Source: Paractinoplanes toevensis (lineage in GTDB: Bacteria > Actinomycetota > Actinomycetes > Mycobacteriales > Micromonosporaceae). From it: 64,000 nucleotides of DNA. Shown piece after piece: positions 16,852 to 25,362 of the stretch. Numbering within the stretch: position 1 is the first letter of the stretch; each line of letters begins with the position of its first letter. Position numbers and translations under genes: made by a program. The DNA lies in contig NZ_BOQN01000050.1 of NCBI RefSeq assembly GCF_018332695.1, forward strand, positions 124,001 through 188,000. The letters run 5' to 3'. Under the pieces are notes generated by a model. That model did not search any database, was not told the origin of the DNA, and saw only the letters and a list, made by a program, of their open reading frames with translations.

Positions 16852-18077
16852 TCAGGTGGTGACGAAGTTGGCCATCATGGCCATGTCTTCGTGTTCGAGA
16901 TTGTGGCAGTGGACGACGTATTTGCCGGGATATCCGTCGAACCTGATGAGGATTTCGGCTTGTTCGCCGGGGCGTAGGTCGATGGTGTCTTTCCAGCCGG
17001 TGTCGTAAGGGCCGGGTCCTTCGCTGCCGCGGGCGAGGACTTGGAAAGGGCTCAGATGGATGTGTACGGGGTGGTGGAAGTCGGAGTGCAGTTACCAGAT
17101 CTCGGTGGTGCCGAGTCTGACGTGGGCGGCGATGGTGTCGGGGTCGAACGCCATGTGGGAGATGAGCCAGCCGTCGTGGTTGTTCACGTCACCGATGCGG
17201 AAGTCGAATTTGCGGGTGGTGACGGCGTCGCGTTCGTGCAGCTCGGTGATGGTGGAGAGTTCGGCGGGGACGGTGAACGGTTCGGGCCCGCTGTCGGCAA
17301 CGACAAACTGCATGACCTGGCCCATTGCTCCGGTGTCGAAGCCGTTGGCCATGGTGATGCGCGTGCCCGGCGGGTAGGTCGAGAAGTCGATGAGGACGTC
17401 GAAGCGTTGCGCGGGCGCGAGTTCGAGATGGTCGTGTGGTACAGGCGGCAAGCAAGCCGCCGTCCGTGCCGATCTGCACGATGCCGGGCGAGGGTGGCGG
17501 GTCGAGGTGTAGCGATAGACGGCGGGCGTTGCAGGCATTGAGCAGTCGTAGCCGGTAGGTGGCGCGCTCGACGGTGGTGACGGGCCAGGGGACGCCGTTG
17601 ACCAGCATCACGTCGCCCAGCACTCCGGCGACGTAATCGCCGGTGACGCCAGGCTCATTGATCAGGGTGAGATCGGTGCTGGGTAGAGCAGGGCGCCGTC
17701 GGTGTCGAAACTGCGGTCGGTGATCATCAGCGGCAGCGCCGGGCAGCTGCAGGGCGGCCTCCTGGTCGTCGTGGTGCAGGTGGAAGCCGGCGAGGCCGCG
17801 CCACACGCTGGGGCCGGTGAAGTCCATGCGATGGTCGTGGTACCAAAGGGTGTGGCGGATCTTCACGGTGCGGCCGCGGGTGCTGCGAATTGTCGGGCCG
17901 GGGAAGCTGCCGTTGTATGTCCAGAGTGCTGTGGTCGGGCCGGGCCGGATCGTCGCGCGGCAGCAGCTGCCCGGTGGAGTGGGAGCCGCGGATCCCGGTG
18001 GCGAAGGGGACCACGATGCCGGCGGCGGCGCTGAGTCCGGCGGCGCCCAGCAGGGCGCGGCGGCTGAGGGTGCTCAT
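16852..18077 (-). pseudogene. Multicopper oxidase (CotA/laccase-like) pseudogene
   Basis: The remains of a secreted copper oxidase lie across all three minus frames. It starts at ATG 18077 with a Tat signal (STLSRRALLGAAGLSAAAG). After a frameshift near 17960 comes TLWYHDHRMDFTG with a copper-binding HxH, then another shift near 17745, then LLNACNARRLSL, a further shift near 17460, then VLIDFSTYPPGTRI. There is a TAA nonsense codon at 17092 before the final copper motifs HHPVHIHLSPF and VVHCHNLEHEDMAMM. At least four indels and one stop mean it cannot make an oxidase. Its start overlaps the preceding gene by ATGA, showing it was once an operon member. Confidence 0.9.
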
Positions 18078-18448
18078 CGGAGGCGCCTCCACGCGGTGAT
18101 GGTCAAGGCGGTCAGCAGCATGATCACGGCGACGCCGAGCGGGATGTGGGCGGCCAGGTTCAGCGCGTAGCCGAGGTAGGTCTGCAGTGCGGTCAGCGCG
18201 AACAAGGCGATGGTGGCCGGGATGGGCCAGCGTGGCCCGCTGCCGGCCCGCCGCCACAGGAGTGCGGCGATGATGCCGGCCATGGTCGCAGCGACGACGT
18301 AGTTGGCCATGTCCCGATGCAGGCGCAGGGCGCCGTAGGTGCCGGCCAGGAACTGCCCGGCGAAGACCGCCTGGTTGAACGCCAGGACGGCTGCGCCGGT
18401 GGTGGTGAGCCGGAACAGCCTGATCGGCCACCGACGCCGCTGCCGCAC
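18074..18448 (-). CDS. DUF6220 membrane protein, N-terminus probably frameshifted
   Basis: A 124-residue frame with four hydrophobic segments (TGAAVLAFNQAVFAGQFL, MANYVVAATMAGIIAALLW, ATIALFALTALQTYLGYAL, LGVAVIMLLTALTITAW) resembling DUF6220. The ancestral start was probably the GTG at 18489, which overlaps the upstream stop as GTGA and reads SLTQQPAAPTDRP, but that frame is lost by a 1-bp indel near 18447. I give the first usable in-frame GTG, 18448, which has no ribosome-binding site. The body is intact, but translation is doubtful. Confidence 0.5.
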   Translation of the reverse strand: MRQRRRWPIRLFRLTTTGAAVLAFNQAVFAGQFLAGTYGALRLHRDMANYVVAATMAGIIAALLWRRAGSGPRWPIPATIALFALTALQTYLGYALNLAAHIPLGVAVIMLLTALTITAWRRLR

Positions 18449-18485
18449 GGGCGGTCGGTCGGGGCTGCCGGCTGCTGGGTCAGAC

Positions 18486-18670
18486 TCACGACGCCTCGAA
18501 CCCTTCGAAGTGGTGCGAACGGAAGACCTGCGCGGTGGCCAGCTTGTGCGCGGCGGCCCGATGTTCCTGGGTGGCGGGGTCGGCCGGCTCAGTTCGGTCG
18601 TTGCGGCGAATACGCTGGTCACGATCATCGACTGGCCGACCGATGCGTGGCCGGGCCCGACGGCGCTCAT
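18486..18670 (-). pseudogene. Small unknown gene broken by a frameshift
   Basis: ATG 18670 overlaps the DUF3159 stop (ATGA) and reads SAVGPGHASVGQSMIVTSVF, then TTELSRP. Near 18580 the sensible reading moves to another frame: PATQEHRAAAHKLATAQVF, then RSHHFEGFEAS and TGA at 18488-18486, which in turn overlaps the next gene's ancestral GTG. The two junction overlaps show this was a real gene of roughly 60 codons in a four-gene operon. No family recognised. Confidence 0.55.
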
Positions 18671-19362
18671 CGCTGCCGGGTCAGGGTGCGCCGGACGGCG
18701 ACGACGGTGACTGCGACCAGCGTGGCGAAGATCGGTCCGGTCGCGGCGTGCGCCACCGCCAGGACCACCGTGTCACCGCGACCGTAGAAGATCACCTGCA
18801 CGATGGCGTTGACCACGTTGATGCCGATCGCCGTGCCGGTAGCGATCAGGTGGACCCTCCGGAGACCGCGGTGGCGATACCAGTCGGCGGGGCCGCCGGT
18901 GACCCGATTGAGGATCAACCCGGTCAGCGGGCGCCGCGCGACGATCGTCGCCGCACAGATCAGGATCACGGCGAACGGGATCATCGCCGGCACCAGGAAG
19001 AACCCGCGGGCCTGCCCGGTGATGGCGGCGACGGCGGCGCAGACCGCCACCACCAGGACACCGACCAGGGACGAGCGCGGCGATTGCCGGCGCACCAGGT
19101 GGTAGCCCAGACCGGCCACCGCCGTCACCGCGGCCGCGATGATCGCCGGATACAGCGAAGCCACGGCGTTGCCCGCCACGAACACCAGGCTCGGAGCGGC
19201 CGCCAGCAGCACGCCGATCCACCGTCGCGGATCGCTCCAGGTCTGCCTGACCGCCGCCCAGCCGGTCTGCGGCCGAGCATGCGACGCTTCTTGACCGCCC
19301 GGCGGAACGGCGCGGGAAGACAGGGGTACATCCGATGCGAGAAGTGCTCCTCGGTCAGTCAT
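18667..19362 (-). CDS. DUF3159 membrane protein
   Basis: A 231-residue protein. After a hydrophilic, Pro/Gly-rich N-terminus of about 45 residues come five to six hydrophobic segments (SLVFVAGNAVASLYPAII, SLVGVLVVAVCAAVAAI, FFLVPAMIPFAVILICAATI) and the typical DUF3159 turn GPADWYRHRGLRRVHLIATG. Start ATG 19362; an upstream TTG at 19398 would run into the MarR promoter. It is divergent from the MarR gene and was the first gene of the now decayed operon. Role unknown. Confidence 0.75.
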   Translation of the reverse strand: MTDRGALLASDVPLSSRAVPPGGQEASHARPQTGWAAVRQTWSDPRRWIGVLLAAAPSLVFVAGNAVASLYPAIIAAAVTAVAGLGYHLVRRQSPRSSLVGVLVVAVCAAVAAITGQARGFFLVPAMIPFAVILICAATIVARRPLTGLILNRVTGGPADWYRHRGLRRVHLIATGTAIGINVVNAIVQVIFYGRGDTVVLAVAHAATGPIFATLVAVTVVAVRRTLTRQR

Positions 19363-19372
19363 GCGAGAAATG

Positions 19373-19399
19373 GTTTCACGCGAAACTGTCTCTTGCAAG
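19373..19399. promoter_or_regulatory. Putative MarR operators
   Basis: Two palindromes lie in the 65-bp divergent region: GTTTCACGCGAAAC (19373-19386, arms GTTTC/GAAAC) and CTTGCAAG (19392-19399), which covers the -35 box of the marR promoter. Their placement fits regulation of both genes by the MarR protein. Confidence 0.5.
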
Positions 19400-19421
19400 T
19401 CTGTTTCTGGAGAGATAATAT
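19393..19421 (+). promoter_or_regulatory. marR promoter, leaderless
   Basis: TTGCAA (19393-19398), a 17-bp spacer and TAATAT (19416-19421). The expected transcription start coincides with ATG 19428 and there is no ribosome-binding site, so the mRNA is probably leaderless. Confidence 0.65.
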
Positions 19422-19427
19422 TGCGGC

Positions 19428-19904
19428 ATGCCTACTGATACAGTGCCGTCCATGACGCAGTCGGCGGGGGAGACGCCCGACAATCCCCGCGACGGATCAC
19501 CGTTCGCCCTGGGTCTGCTGCTGCGCCGGGCCCACGAGCACGTGGCTTCCGCGATGGATCAGGCGCTGGCCCCGTTCGGTCTCGAACGACGCCACTTGGT
19601 GGCGCTGATGCTGCTGAACGCTCACGGGCCTCTCACCCAGCGCGACCTGGTGGCCCGGACCGAGCACGACAAGGCGTCGATCGTGCGGATCGTCGACGAC
19701 CTGGAGCGCCTCGACCTGGCCTCCCGCCAGCTGGTGCCCGGCGACCGCCGGCTTCGGGCGGTGACGTTGACCGAGCACGGCCGAGACGTGTTCACCCGCG
19801 CCTACGAGGCCGCCAAGCCCGCCGCTGCCGCTGCCACCTCATCGCTCACCACGCAGCAGGCCGAGCAGTTGCATCTGCTGCTGCGCCTGCTGGCCGAAAG
19901 CTGA
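19428..19904 (+). CDS. MarR-family transcriptional regulator
   Basis: A 158-residue winged-helix regulator: LLLRRAHEHVASAMDQAL at about residues 28-45, DNA-reading helix LTQRDLVARTEHDKASIVRI near 67-86, and the wing DRRLRAVTLTEHGRDVF near 105-121. MarR proteins are cytoplasmic dimers that release DNA on binding phenolic or lipophilic ligands or on oxidation. It is divergent from the DUF3159 operon, its likely target. The FAD monooxygenase gene 97 bp downstream may also be a target. Confidence 0.92.
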   Translation: MPTDTVPSMTQSAGETPDNPRDGSPFALGLLLRRAHEHVASAMDQALAPFGLERRHLVALMLLNAHGPLTQRDLVARTEHDKASIVRIVDDLERLDLASRQLVPGDRRLRAVTLTEHGRDVFTRAYEAAKPAAAAATSSLTTQQAEQLHLLLRLLAES

Positions 19905-20001
19905 GCGTCCCCTCCCCGGCGTTCGTAACATCCCGCTGACCGCGCCGAGCCGTGCCGGCCGCGGGTACCGCGCGCCCTCATCAGCTCTGGAAGGTCTTCT
20001 C

Positions 20002-21249
20002 ATGCGTGTCCTGATCATCGGCGCCGGCCTCGGTGGCCTCACCTTGCTGCACGGCCTGCGCACCGCCGGCGTCGACGCCCACGTCTACGAACGCTCACCG
20101 CGTCACGGCGGCCAGCCCGCCAGTTACGGAATTCACCTCGACGCCGACGGCTTGCGCGCTCTGCACAACAGCCTGCCCGACGAGAACTTCAAACAGATCG
20201 ACGCCGACGCCGTGACCGCCCCGATGATCATTCGCTTTCGCGACCCGCGTCACGGCATCCTGGCCACCGTCGACAAACGATTCCCCGAACACGCCACCGA
20301 CCCGGTCACCAAACGCCGCGCCATCAGCCGCGGCAAACTCCGTGAGGCCCTCCTGCTCGGCACCGACACCACTACCGAGCCGATCACGCACTGGGAGAGA
20401 ACCTTCGACCACTACGAACAGAACAGCACAGGTGTGCGCGCCTACTTCACCGACGGCACCCACGCCGACGGCGACCTCCTCGTCGGCGCCGACGGCAGCA
20501 ACTCCCGCGTACGCCGCCAACGGCTACCCGAACTGCAACGCCACGACCTCGGCATCACCAACATCGCCGGCCGGACCCCCCTCACCCGTGAACTCGCCGC
20601 CGTCCTCCCGGCCGACCTGACCGACGGCGGCATCAACAACGTCGTACCCGCCGGCAAAGGATGGATGTTCCTGTCCACCTGGGCTACCGGCGACCCCGAC
20701 AACACCGACCTCAGCAACGGTGCCGACCGCTACATCGTCTGGGCCTGGGCCGCCGCAACACCCTCCTACCCGGCCGACATCAACGACTACGACGGCAACC
20801 ATCTCAAGAGTCTGGTCACCGACCGGGTCAGCACCTGGTCCGACCCGCTGCGCGCGATCGTCGCCGCCACCGACCCCGCGGCGGTCAACACCGTTCCACT
20901 ACGCACCATGCCTCAACTGCCGCACTGGACACCCTCAACCGTCACCATGCTCGGCGACGCCATCCACAACATGACACCCATGGCCGGCATCGGCGCCAAC
21001 ACCGCGCTACGCGACGCCGACCAACTCCGCCAAGCCCTCAGCACCGACCACCGCACCCTCCCCGCCGTTGAGCGCTACGAGAACGCCATGCGCCAATACG
21101 CCAACGAGGCCCTCAGACTCTCCACCCGCAACGCCCGCAACGCCACGCTCGCTACCACCGCCAACCGAATGGCATTTCGCGCCCTGCTCCGCATCGGAAG
21201 CCGCCTACCGATCCTGCGGAACAAGATGTTCGGACCGACCATCCGTTGA
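20002..21249 (+). CDS. FAD-dependent aromatic monooxygenase-like protein
   Basis: A 415-residue class A flavoprotein monooxygenase. FAD/NAD motifs: GAGLGGL at residues 7-13, DLLVGADGSNSRVR near 160 and GDAIHNMTPMAGIGANTALR near 320. This family (PHBH, TetX, aromatic-polyketide hydroxylases) uses NAD(P)H and oxygen to hydroxylate substrates. ATG 20002 is preceded by GGAAGG. Next to a MarR regulator it may inactivate an aromatic or antibiotic compound. The substrate cannot be told from sequence. Confidence 0.88.
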   Translation: MRVLIIGAGLGGLTLLHGLRTAGVDAHVYERSPRHGGQPASYGIHLDADGLRALHNSLPDENFKQIDADAVTAPMIIRFRDPRHGILATVDKRFPEHATDPVTKRRAISRGKLREALLLGTDTTTEPITHWERTFDHYEQNSTGVRAYFTDGTHADGDLLVGADGSNSRVRRQRLPELQRHDLGITNIAGRTPLTRELAAVLPADLTDGGINNVVPAGKGWMFLSTWATGDPDNTDLSNGADRYIVWAWAAATPSYPADINDYDGNHLKSLVTDRVSTWSDPLRAIVAATDPAAVNTVPLRTMPQLPHWTPSTVTMLGDAIHNMTPMAGIGANTALRDADQLRQALSTDHRTLPAVERYENAMRQYANEALRLSTRNARNATLATTANRMAFRALLRIGSRLPILRNKMFGPTIR

Positions 21250-21321
21250 AACCCCGGCAGGTCAGCAAGTCCTGAGCCGTAACAGGTACTCGAGCACCCT
21301 CGCCACGCAACCGGCATGATC

Positions 21322-21555
21322 TCAGAGGGCGTTCAGCGGCGTGTCCGGGCCGGCGGTCTCGATGGCGAACTCCAGCTCGTCGCGGACGTCCTCGACTCTG
21401 CCGTCGTGGCCCAGCACCTCGGGGACGTCGTTGCTGAGCTCCAGCTCTTCGAGCATGTCGTACGCCTCGCCCAGCGTGGCCGCGCCCCGCGCCTCCGCCC
21501 AGCGCAGGGTGTTCCGGGTTTCGCTCGTGGGGGTGAAGTCCCATGGGTCGCTCAT
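21322..21555 (-). CDS. Small acidic hypothetical protein
   Basis: A 77-residue acidic protein (SDPWDFTPTSETRNTLRWAE, then GEAYDMLEELELSNDVPEVL) with no signal or membrane segment. I do not recognise a family. Codon use is normal for the region and ATG 21555 starts a coherent sequence; an ATG three codons earlier (21564) is an alternative. It converges on the monooxygenase gene. Confidence 0.55.
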   Translation of the reverse strand: MSDPWDFTPTSETRNTLRWAEARGAATLGEAYDMLEELELSNDVPEVLGHDGRVEDVRDELEFAIETAGPDTPLNAL

Positions 21556-21602
21556 AGGCCACATCTAAGCAGCATGGACATCGATGCCTGCCGATACAAG
21601 AA

Positions 21603-21616
21603 TGGGAGCGCTCCCA
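21603..21616. promoter_or_regulatory. CebR-type operator (perfect)
   Basis: The 14-bp perfect palindrome TGGGAGCGCTCCCA ends 8 bp before the AAGGAG ribosome-binding site of the Cip1-like gene. It is identical to the site bound by CebR, the cellobiose-responsive LacI-family repressor of Streptomyces cellulose genes. Confidence 0.85.
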
Positions 21617-21632
21617 CATGCAAAGGAGAATC

Positions 21633-22391
21633 ATGCGCCTCGTCGCCGCTCTCACCACCGCCCTGCTGCTCGGGATGGCCGGGCCGGCCGCCGCCACCAC
21701 CACCCATCGCGACTCCTGCGCGGGTGACCTGCTCTTCTGCGAGAACTTCGAACGGCTGCCCACCGGCGGGCCCAGCACCTTGGACTGGGGTGTCGACACG
21801 CGGAACGGCACCCTCTCCGTCGAGCGCGCCCGCCGCGGCAAGGTCCTGCACCTGCACACGGTCGGCAACGGGCGTGCCTTCCTGCGGGTCGACGACTTCG
21901 CCGCGCCGGGCAACCGCTTCTACGGCCGGTTGCGGCTGCGCGTCGACGCCTTCCCCACCGCGCCGGACTGGGCGCACTTCACGCTGGTCGAGGCCACCGG
22001 CAGCGGCAGCGCCGAGGTCGTCCGGCCGATCGGCGGGCAGTACGCGCCGACCGTCCCGGGGACTTTCTGGGGTGTCGGGGCCGACGGCGGGCCGACCGGT
22101 GACTGGACGAACTGGCGGGAGTCCGCCCCGGTCACCGAGGACGCCTGGCAGTGCTTCGAGTGGGCGCTCGACCCGGCCGGCAACCGCGTCTCGGTGTGGA
22201 TCGACGGGGTCGCCAACCCGGAGCTGACCGCCTCCACCACCGAGCACGGCGGCAACGCGGTGCCGTTCGTCCTGCCGGCCGTGGACACCGTGAAGATCGG
22301 CTGGCAGCTGTATCAGGCCGGCCCCACCCCGAGCCAGTTCGACCTCTGGATGGACGACATCGCGCTCTCCACCCACCGGTTGGGCTGCTAG
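21633..22391 (+). CDS. Secreted Cip1-like plant-cell-wall-associated protein
   Basis: A 252-residue exported protein. The signal peptide is MRLVAALTTALLLGMAGP with cleavage after AAA near residue 21. The mature part starts DSCAGDLLFCENFERLP and has the beta-sandwich features of Cip1-type proteins found with fungal cellulases and in actinobacteria (FYGRLRLRVDAFP, WQCFEWALDPAGNRVSVW, DLWMDDIALS). ATG 21633 has AAGGAG 6 nt upstream; an ATG at 21618 is less likely. The perfect CebR-type operator upstream places it in the cellulose regulon. Catalytic or binding activity of Cip1 proteins is not firmly defined. Confidence 0.8.
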   Translation: MRLVAALTTALLLGMAGPAAATTTHRDSCAGDLLFCENFERLPTGGPSTLDWGVDTRNGTLSVERARRGKVLHLHTVGNGRAFLRVDDFAAPGNRFYGRLRLRVDAFPTAPDWAHFTLVEATGSGSAEVVRPIGGQYAPTVPGTFWGVGADGGPTGDWTNWRESAPVTEDAWQCFEWALDPAGNRVSVWIDGVANPELTASTTEHGGNAVPFVLPAVDTVKIGWQLYQAGPTPSQFDLWMDDIALSTHRLGC

Positions 22392-22400
22392 GCCGGAGAG

Positions 22401-22427
22401 GCGGGGCTGACCTCGTCAGCCCCGCCC
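22401..22427. terminator. Bidirectional terminator hairpin
   Basis: A perfect 12-bp stem, GGCGGGGCTGAC / GTCAGCCCCGCC, with a CTC loop, lies between two convergent genes. No T-tract follows, as is usual for high-GC actinobacteria. Confidence 0.75.
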
Positions 22428-22431
22428 CCGG

Positions 22432-25137
22432 TCATGGCCGTGGCTTGAGCAGGGTGATGCGGGAGGCGCCCAGCTCGGTCACGTACAGGAAACCGGTGTT
22501 TTGATCCTCGGTGACGTCGAGCGGCTGGCTGAAGCCGGTCAGGCCGGTGATGCCGGTGGTCCGGTTGGTCAGCGCGCCGGACGCCGCGACGTCGAAGGTC
22601 TCGATGTCCTGGCCGGCCGAGTAGCGGACCACCAGCAGCTTGCCGTCCAATGCCCCGCCGCGGTATTCGATCGCGCCGTTGGCCGAGGCGTGCAGGCCCG
22701 CGTCGTAGGTGCCGGCCAGGTCGAAGTTGGCGTCCGGGAGCGTGCCGGCCGGGTAGGCGCTCACCTCGTACGGATCAATTCCGGTGGTTGGGTTTCCGCC
22801 GGCCAGGACCCACTCGCAGCGCGTCGGGTTGGGATGGCCGTAGTAGCGACCGGCCTTCACGTCGAAGACGTAGTCGGTCTCCGCGGTCGGCACGCCGGTC
22901 AGGCCCGGCGCCGCCGGTCCGGTCCAACCGCGGCGCGCGCACGCCGCCGGCAGCGAGGCCGGGGTGGCCGGGGTGTTGCCGCCCGCCGCCGAGCCGTTGG
23001 TCGGCGCATAGAGATGACCGTTGCGATGCCAGACCAGATCAAACGCATTGCGTACGCCGGTGGCGTACAACGTCAGCGGGGCGCTCCCGGCGTACGGGTC
23101 GTAGGTGCCGCCGTCCTCGGTCTTGACGTTCAGCGGCAGGGTGGCCGGCAACCGGGCCGGGTCGAGGCGCAGGACGGCCGCGCTGAGCAGCCGTTCCGGG
23201 CGGTTCCCCCAGGTGGAGTCGGCGCCGCCCATCGCGTTGTTGGCACCCTGCGAGAGGTAGAGCGCGCCGTCCGGGCCGAAGGCCAGCGAGTTGGTCTCGT
23301 GGTCCTTCACCGAGCGGGGCAGGTTCACCACCACCGAGGTGTACGTGTTCAGGTCGGGCCCGGACAGCCGCCCGATCCGGCCGGACCAGTCGGGTACGTC
23401 GAGCGGCCCGACGTACTCGTAGTTGTCGGTGATCCAGAGGATCGGCGCGGCCGCGGTCGACGCCGGGTCGAACGCCATGCCGATGACGGTGCGGGCCGGG
23501 GCGCCGGGCAGGCCGAGGGCGGTGGCGTCGGACCGTACGGTGTTGATGATCGTCGCGGTGCCGAGCGTGCCGTCGGTGTTGATCGGGAAGCGGAAGATCC
23601 GGCCGTCCAGGGTGCCCGCATAGAGCCGGCCGTCCGGTCCCTTGACCACGGTGGTGAACGACGCGCCGGTGGCCACACCGACCACCTTGTCGAACGCCGC
23701 CGGTCCCCCGGTGCCGCCGCCGCTGCCGGTGGTGAAGACCATCGAGTACGGCGCGAACGGCTTGTCGGTCACGTCGGTGACGCCGTCGGTCACGGTGAAC
23801 CGGTACGCCGTGTTCGCGGCCAGGGCTGCGGTCGGGGAAAGGTTGATGACGTCCCCGCCGCCGCTGGTGATCACCGTGGCCGGGACCGCCGCGCCGGTGT
23901 CGAGCCGGGTCAGTGTGACCGTGGAGCCGGTGAGCGAGGCGGTCCGGACGCCGCCGTTCGGCAGGACCAGGTCCTCCACGATGCTCGTCGTCAGCGGTAC
24001 GCCGGTGGCGCCGTTGGCCGGCGTGCTGGTGCGCACCGCCGGGATCGTGGCACCGCCGGGCACCTCGACGATGTCGGCGTACGCGAATTTGGTGTTGGTG
24101 CCGCCGGCCGGGCTGATCGTCAGCCGGCCGTCGGTCACCCGGACCGTGCGGGTGGCGGTGGCGAACCTGGTGGACGCGGTCGGCCGGAACGCGGCGATCG
24201 CGTTCTGATCCTCGATGCTGACCCAGTTGACACTGTCGACGGCGGTGCCCGCGTCCCCCACCGCGACCGTCACGGTGTAGAGACCGACCGGCACGGCGGC
24301 CTCCCAGCGGCCCGGGGTGACCACACCGGCCGACCCGGCCGGCAGTTGCGCGTGTATGAACGTGGCCAGCCGCGCGTCGGCCTGCCCGGCGGCCGGGTTG
24401 CGGTTGCGGCCGTTGCCGGTCAGGTCGACCGGGGTGCCCTCGCCGAGGTCCACCCAGCCGTAGCCGCGGGCGGCGGTGAAGGCCCCGCCGGAGTCGCGGA
24501 CGTAACCGGCGGCCGGCGCGGTGGCCGCGTCGGAGAAGTCGACCTTCAGCGCGAAGTCGGCGGTGACCCGGCTGATCTCCACGTAGTTCAGCTTGGTGTT
24601 GGTGCCGCCGGCCGGGTCGACGGTGAGCCGCCCGTCGGTGACCGTGACGGTGACGGTGGCCGCTCGGTACTCGGCCGCGGCGGTGGACACGAAGCCGTCG
24701 ATCGCCCGGATGCCCTCGACGTTGACCGTGTTCCGGCTGTCGTACGGCGCCTGGTCGCCGGCGGAGACCGTGACCTGGTAAGTCCCGGCGGCGACGGCGT
24801 ACTCCCAGGCGCCCGCGGTCGGCACGCCGTTGGTGCCGCCGGTGTCGCCGTACTGAAGGTGGATCATCGTGTTGAGGCGCGGGTCGACGCCGGAGCGGGC
24901 CCGGTCGCGGGTGTTGCGGGTCAGGTCGAGCGGGGTGGCCGTGCCCAGTTGCACCCAGCCGGAGCCGCGAGCGTCGGAGAAGGCCGCGCCGGTGTCGGCG
25001 GTCCAGCCGCTCGGGACCGCGCTGGCGGCCGGCTGAAAGTTGACCTTGGCAAGGGCGGTGACCGCGGCGTGCGCGGGGCTGGGTAAGGCGAAGGGGAGCA
25101 GGAGGAGGACAAGGACCAACCACAGTCGACGGTGCAT
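22432..25137 (-). CDS. Secreted beta-propeller protein (sugar-dehydrogenase-like) with two malectin-like domains
   Basis: A 901-residue exported protein. Signal peptide RRLWLVLVLLLLPFALPSPA, cleavage after AHA. Two similar malectin/CBM-like domains follow (about 25-190 and 195-360), each ending DGRLTVDPAGGTNTK or DGRLTISPAGGTNTKF, then an Ig-like bacterial domain (about 365-470), then a propeller of glucose/sorbosone-dehydrogenase type (KVVGVATGASFTTVV, HETNSLAFGPDGALYLSQG, VTEDQNTGFLYVTEL). Similar architectures are common in actinobacterial exoproteins; the malectin-like parts probably bind carbohydrate. PQQ ligands cannot be confirmed by eye. ATG 25137 is chosen over a TTG at 25146. Confidence 0.82.
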   Translation of the reverse strand: MHRRLWLVLVLLLLPFALPSPAHAAVTALAKVNFQPAASAVPSGWTADTGAAFSDARGSGWVQLGTATPLDLTRNTRDRARSGVDPRLNTMIHLQYGDTGGTNGVPTAGAWEYAVAAGTYQVTVSAGDQAPYDSRNTVNVEGIRAIDGFVSTAAAEYRAATVTVTVTDGRLTVDPAGGTNTKLNYVEISRVTADFALKVDFSDAATAPAAGYVRDSGGAFTAARGYGWVDLGEGTPVDLTGNGRNRNPAAGQADARLATFIHAQLPAGSAGVVTPGRWEAAVPVGLYTVTVAVGDAGTAVDSVNWVSIEDQNAIAAFRPTASTRFATATRTVRVTDGRLTISPAGGTNTKFAYADIVEVPGGATIPAVRTSTPANGATGVPLTTSIVEDLVLPNGGVRTASLTGSTVTLTRLDTGAAVPATVITSGGGDVINLSPTAALAANTAYRFTVTDGVTDVTDKPFAPYSMVFTTGSGGGTGGPAAFDKVVGVATGASFTTVVKGPDGRLYAGTLDGRIFRFPINTDGTLGTATIINTVRSDATALGLPGAPARTVIGMAFDPASTAAAPILWITDNYEYVGPLDVPDWSGRIGRLSGPDLNTYTSVVVNLPRSVKDHETNSLAFGPDGALYLSQGANNAMGGADSTWGNRPERLLSAAVLRLDPARLPATLPLNVKTEDGGTYDPYAGSAPLTLYATGVRNAFDLVWHRNGHLYAPTNGSAAGGNTPATPASLPAACARRGWTGPAAPGLTGVPTAETDYVFDVKAGRYYGHPNPTRCEWVLAGGNPTTGIDPYEVSAYPAGTLPDANFDLAGTYDAGLHASANGAIEYRGGALDGKLLVVRYSAGQDIETFDVAASGALTNRTTGITGLTGFSQPLDVTEDQNTGFLYVTELGASRITLLKPRP

Positions 25138-25362
25138 GGTGGACAACGTCGCACGCTGATCGAGGTCGGGGCAGTCACGTAGCCGACCCGCGCGACTACA
25201 CGCTGTAGAGCAAATGGCCCGTCGGGCGACTTAAGGGATTCTTTATGGTCGTCGAGGTTTGTCGATGTCTACCGTTGGCGCCTGATCAGCCCGGTGGAAA
25301 TCGCCCGCCGCCGGGCTCCGATCCTGCCTTCTCCCCACGGGGGCGGGGAACGGAGCACCACC

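Noticed and set aside
22501..25086. Long plus-strand open frame of more than 800 codons opposite the secreted propeller gene
   Set aside because: It is the antisense shadow of a gene with signal peptide and clear domains; Arg/Gly/Val-rich composition with no motif.
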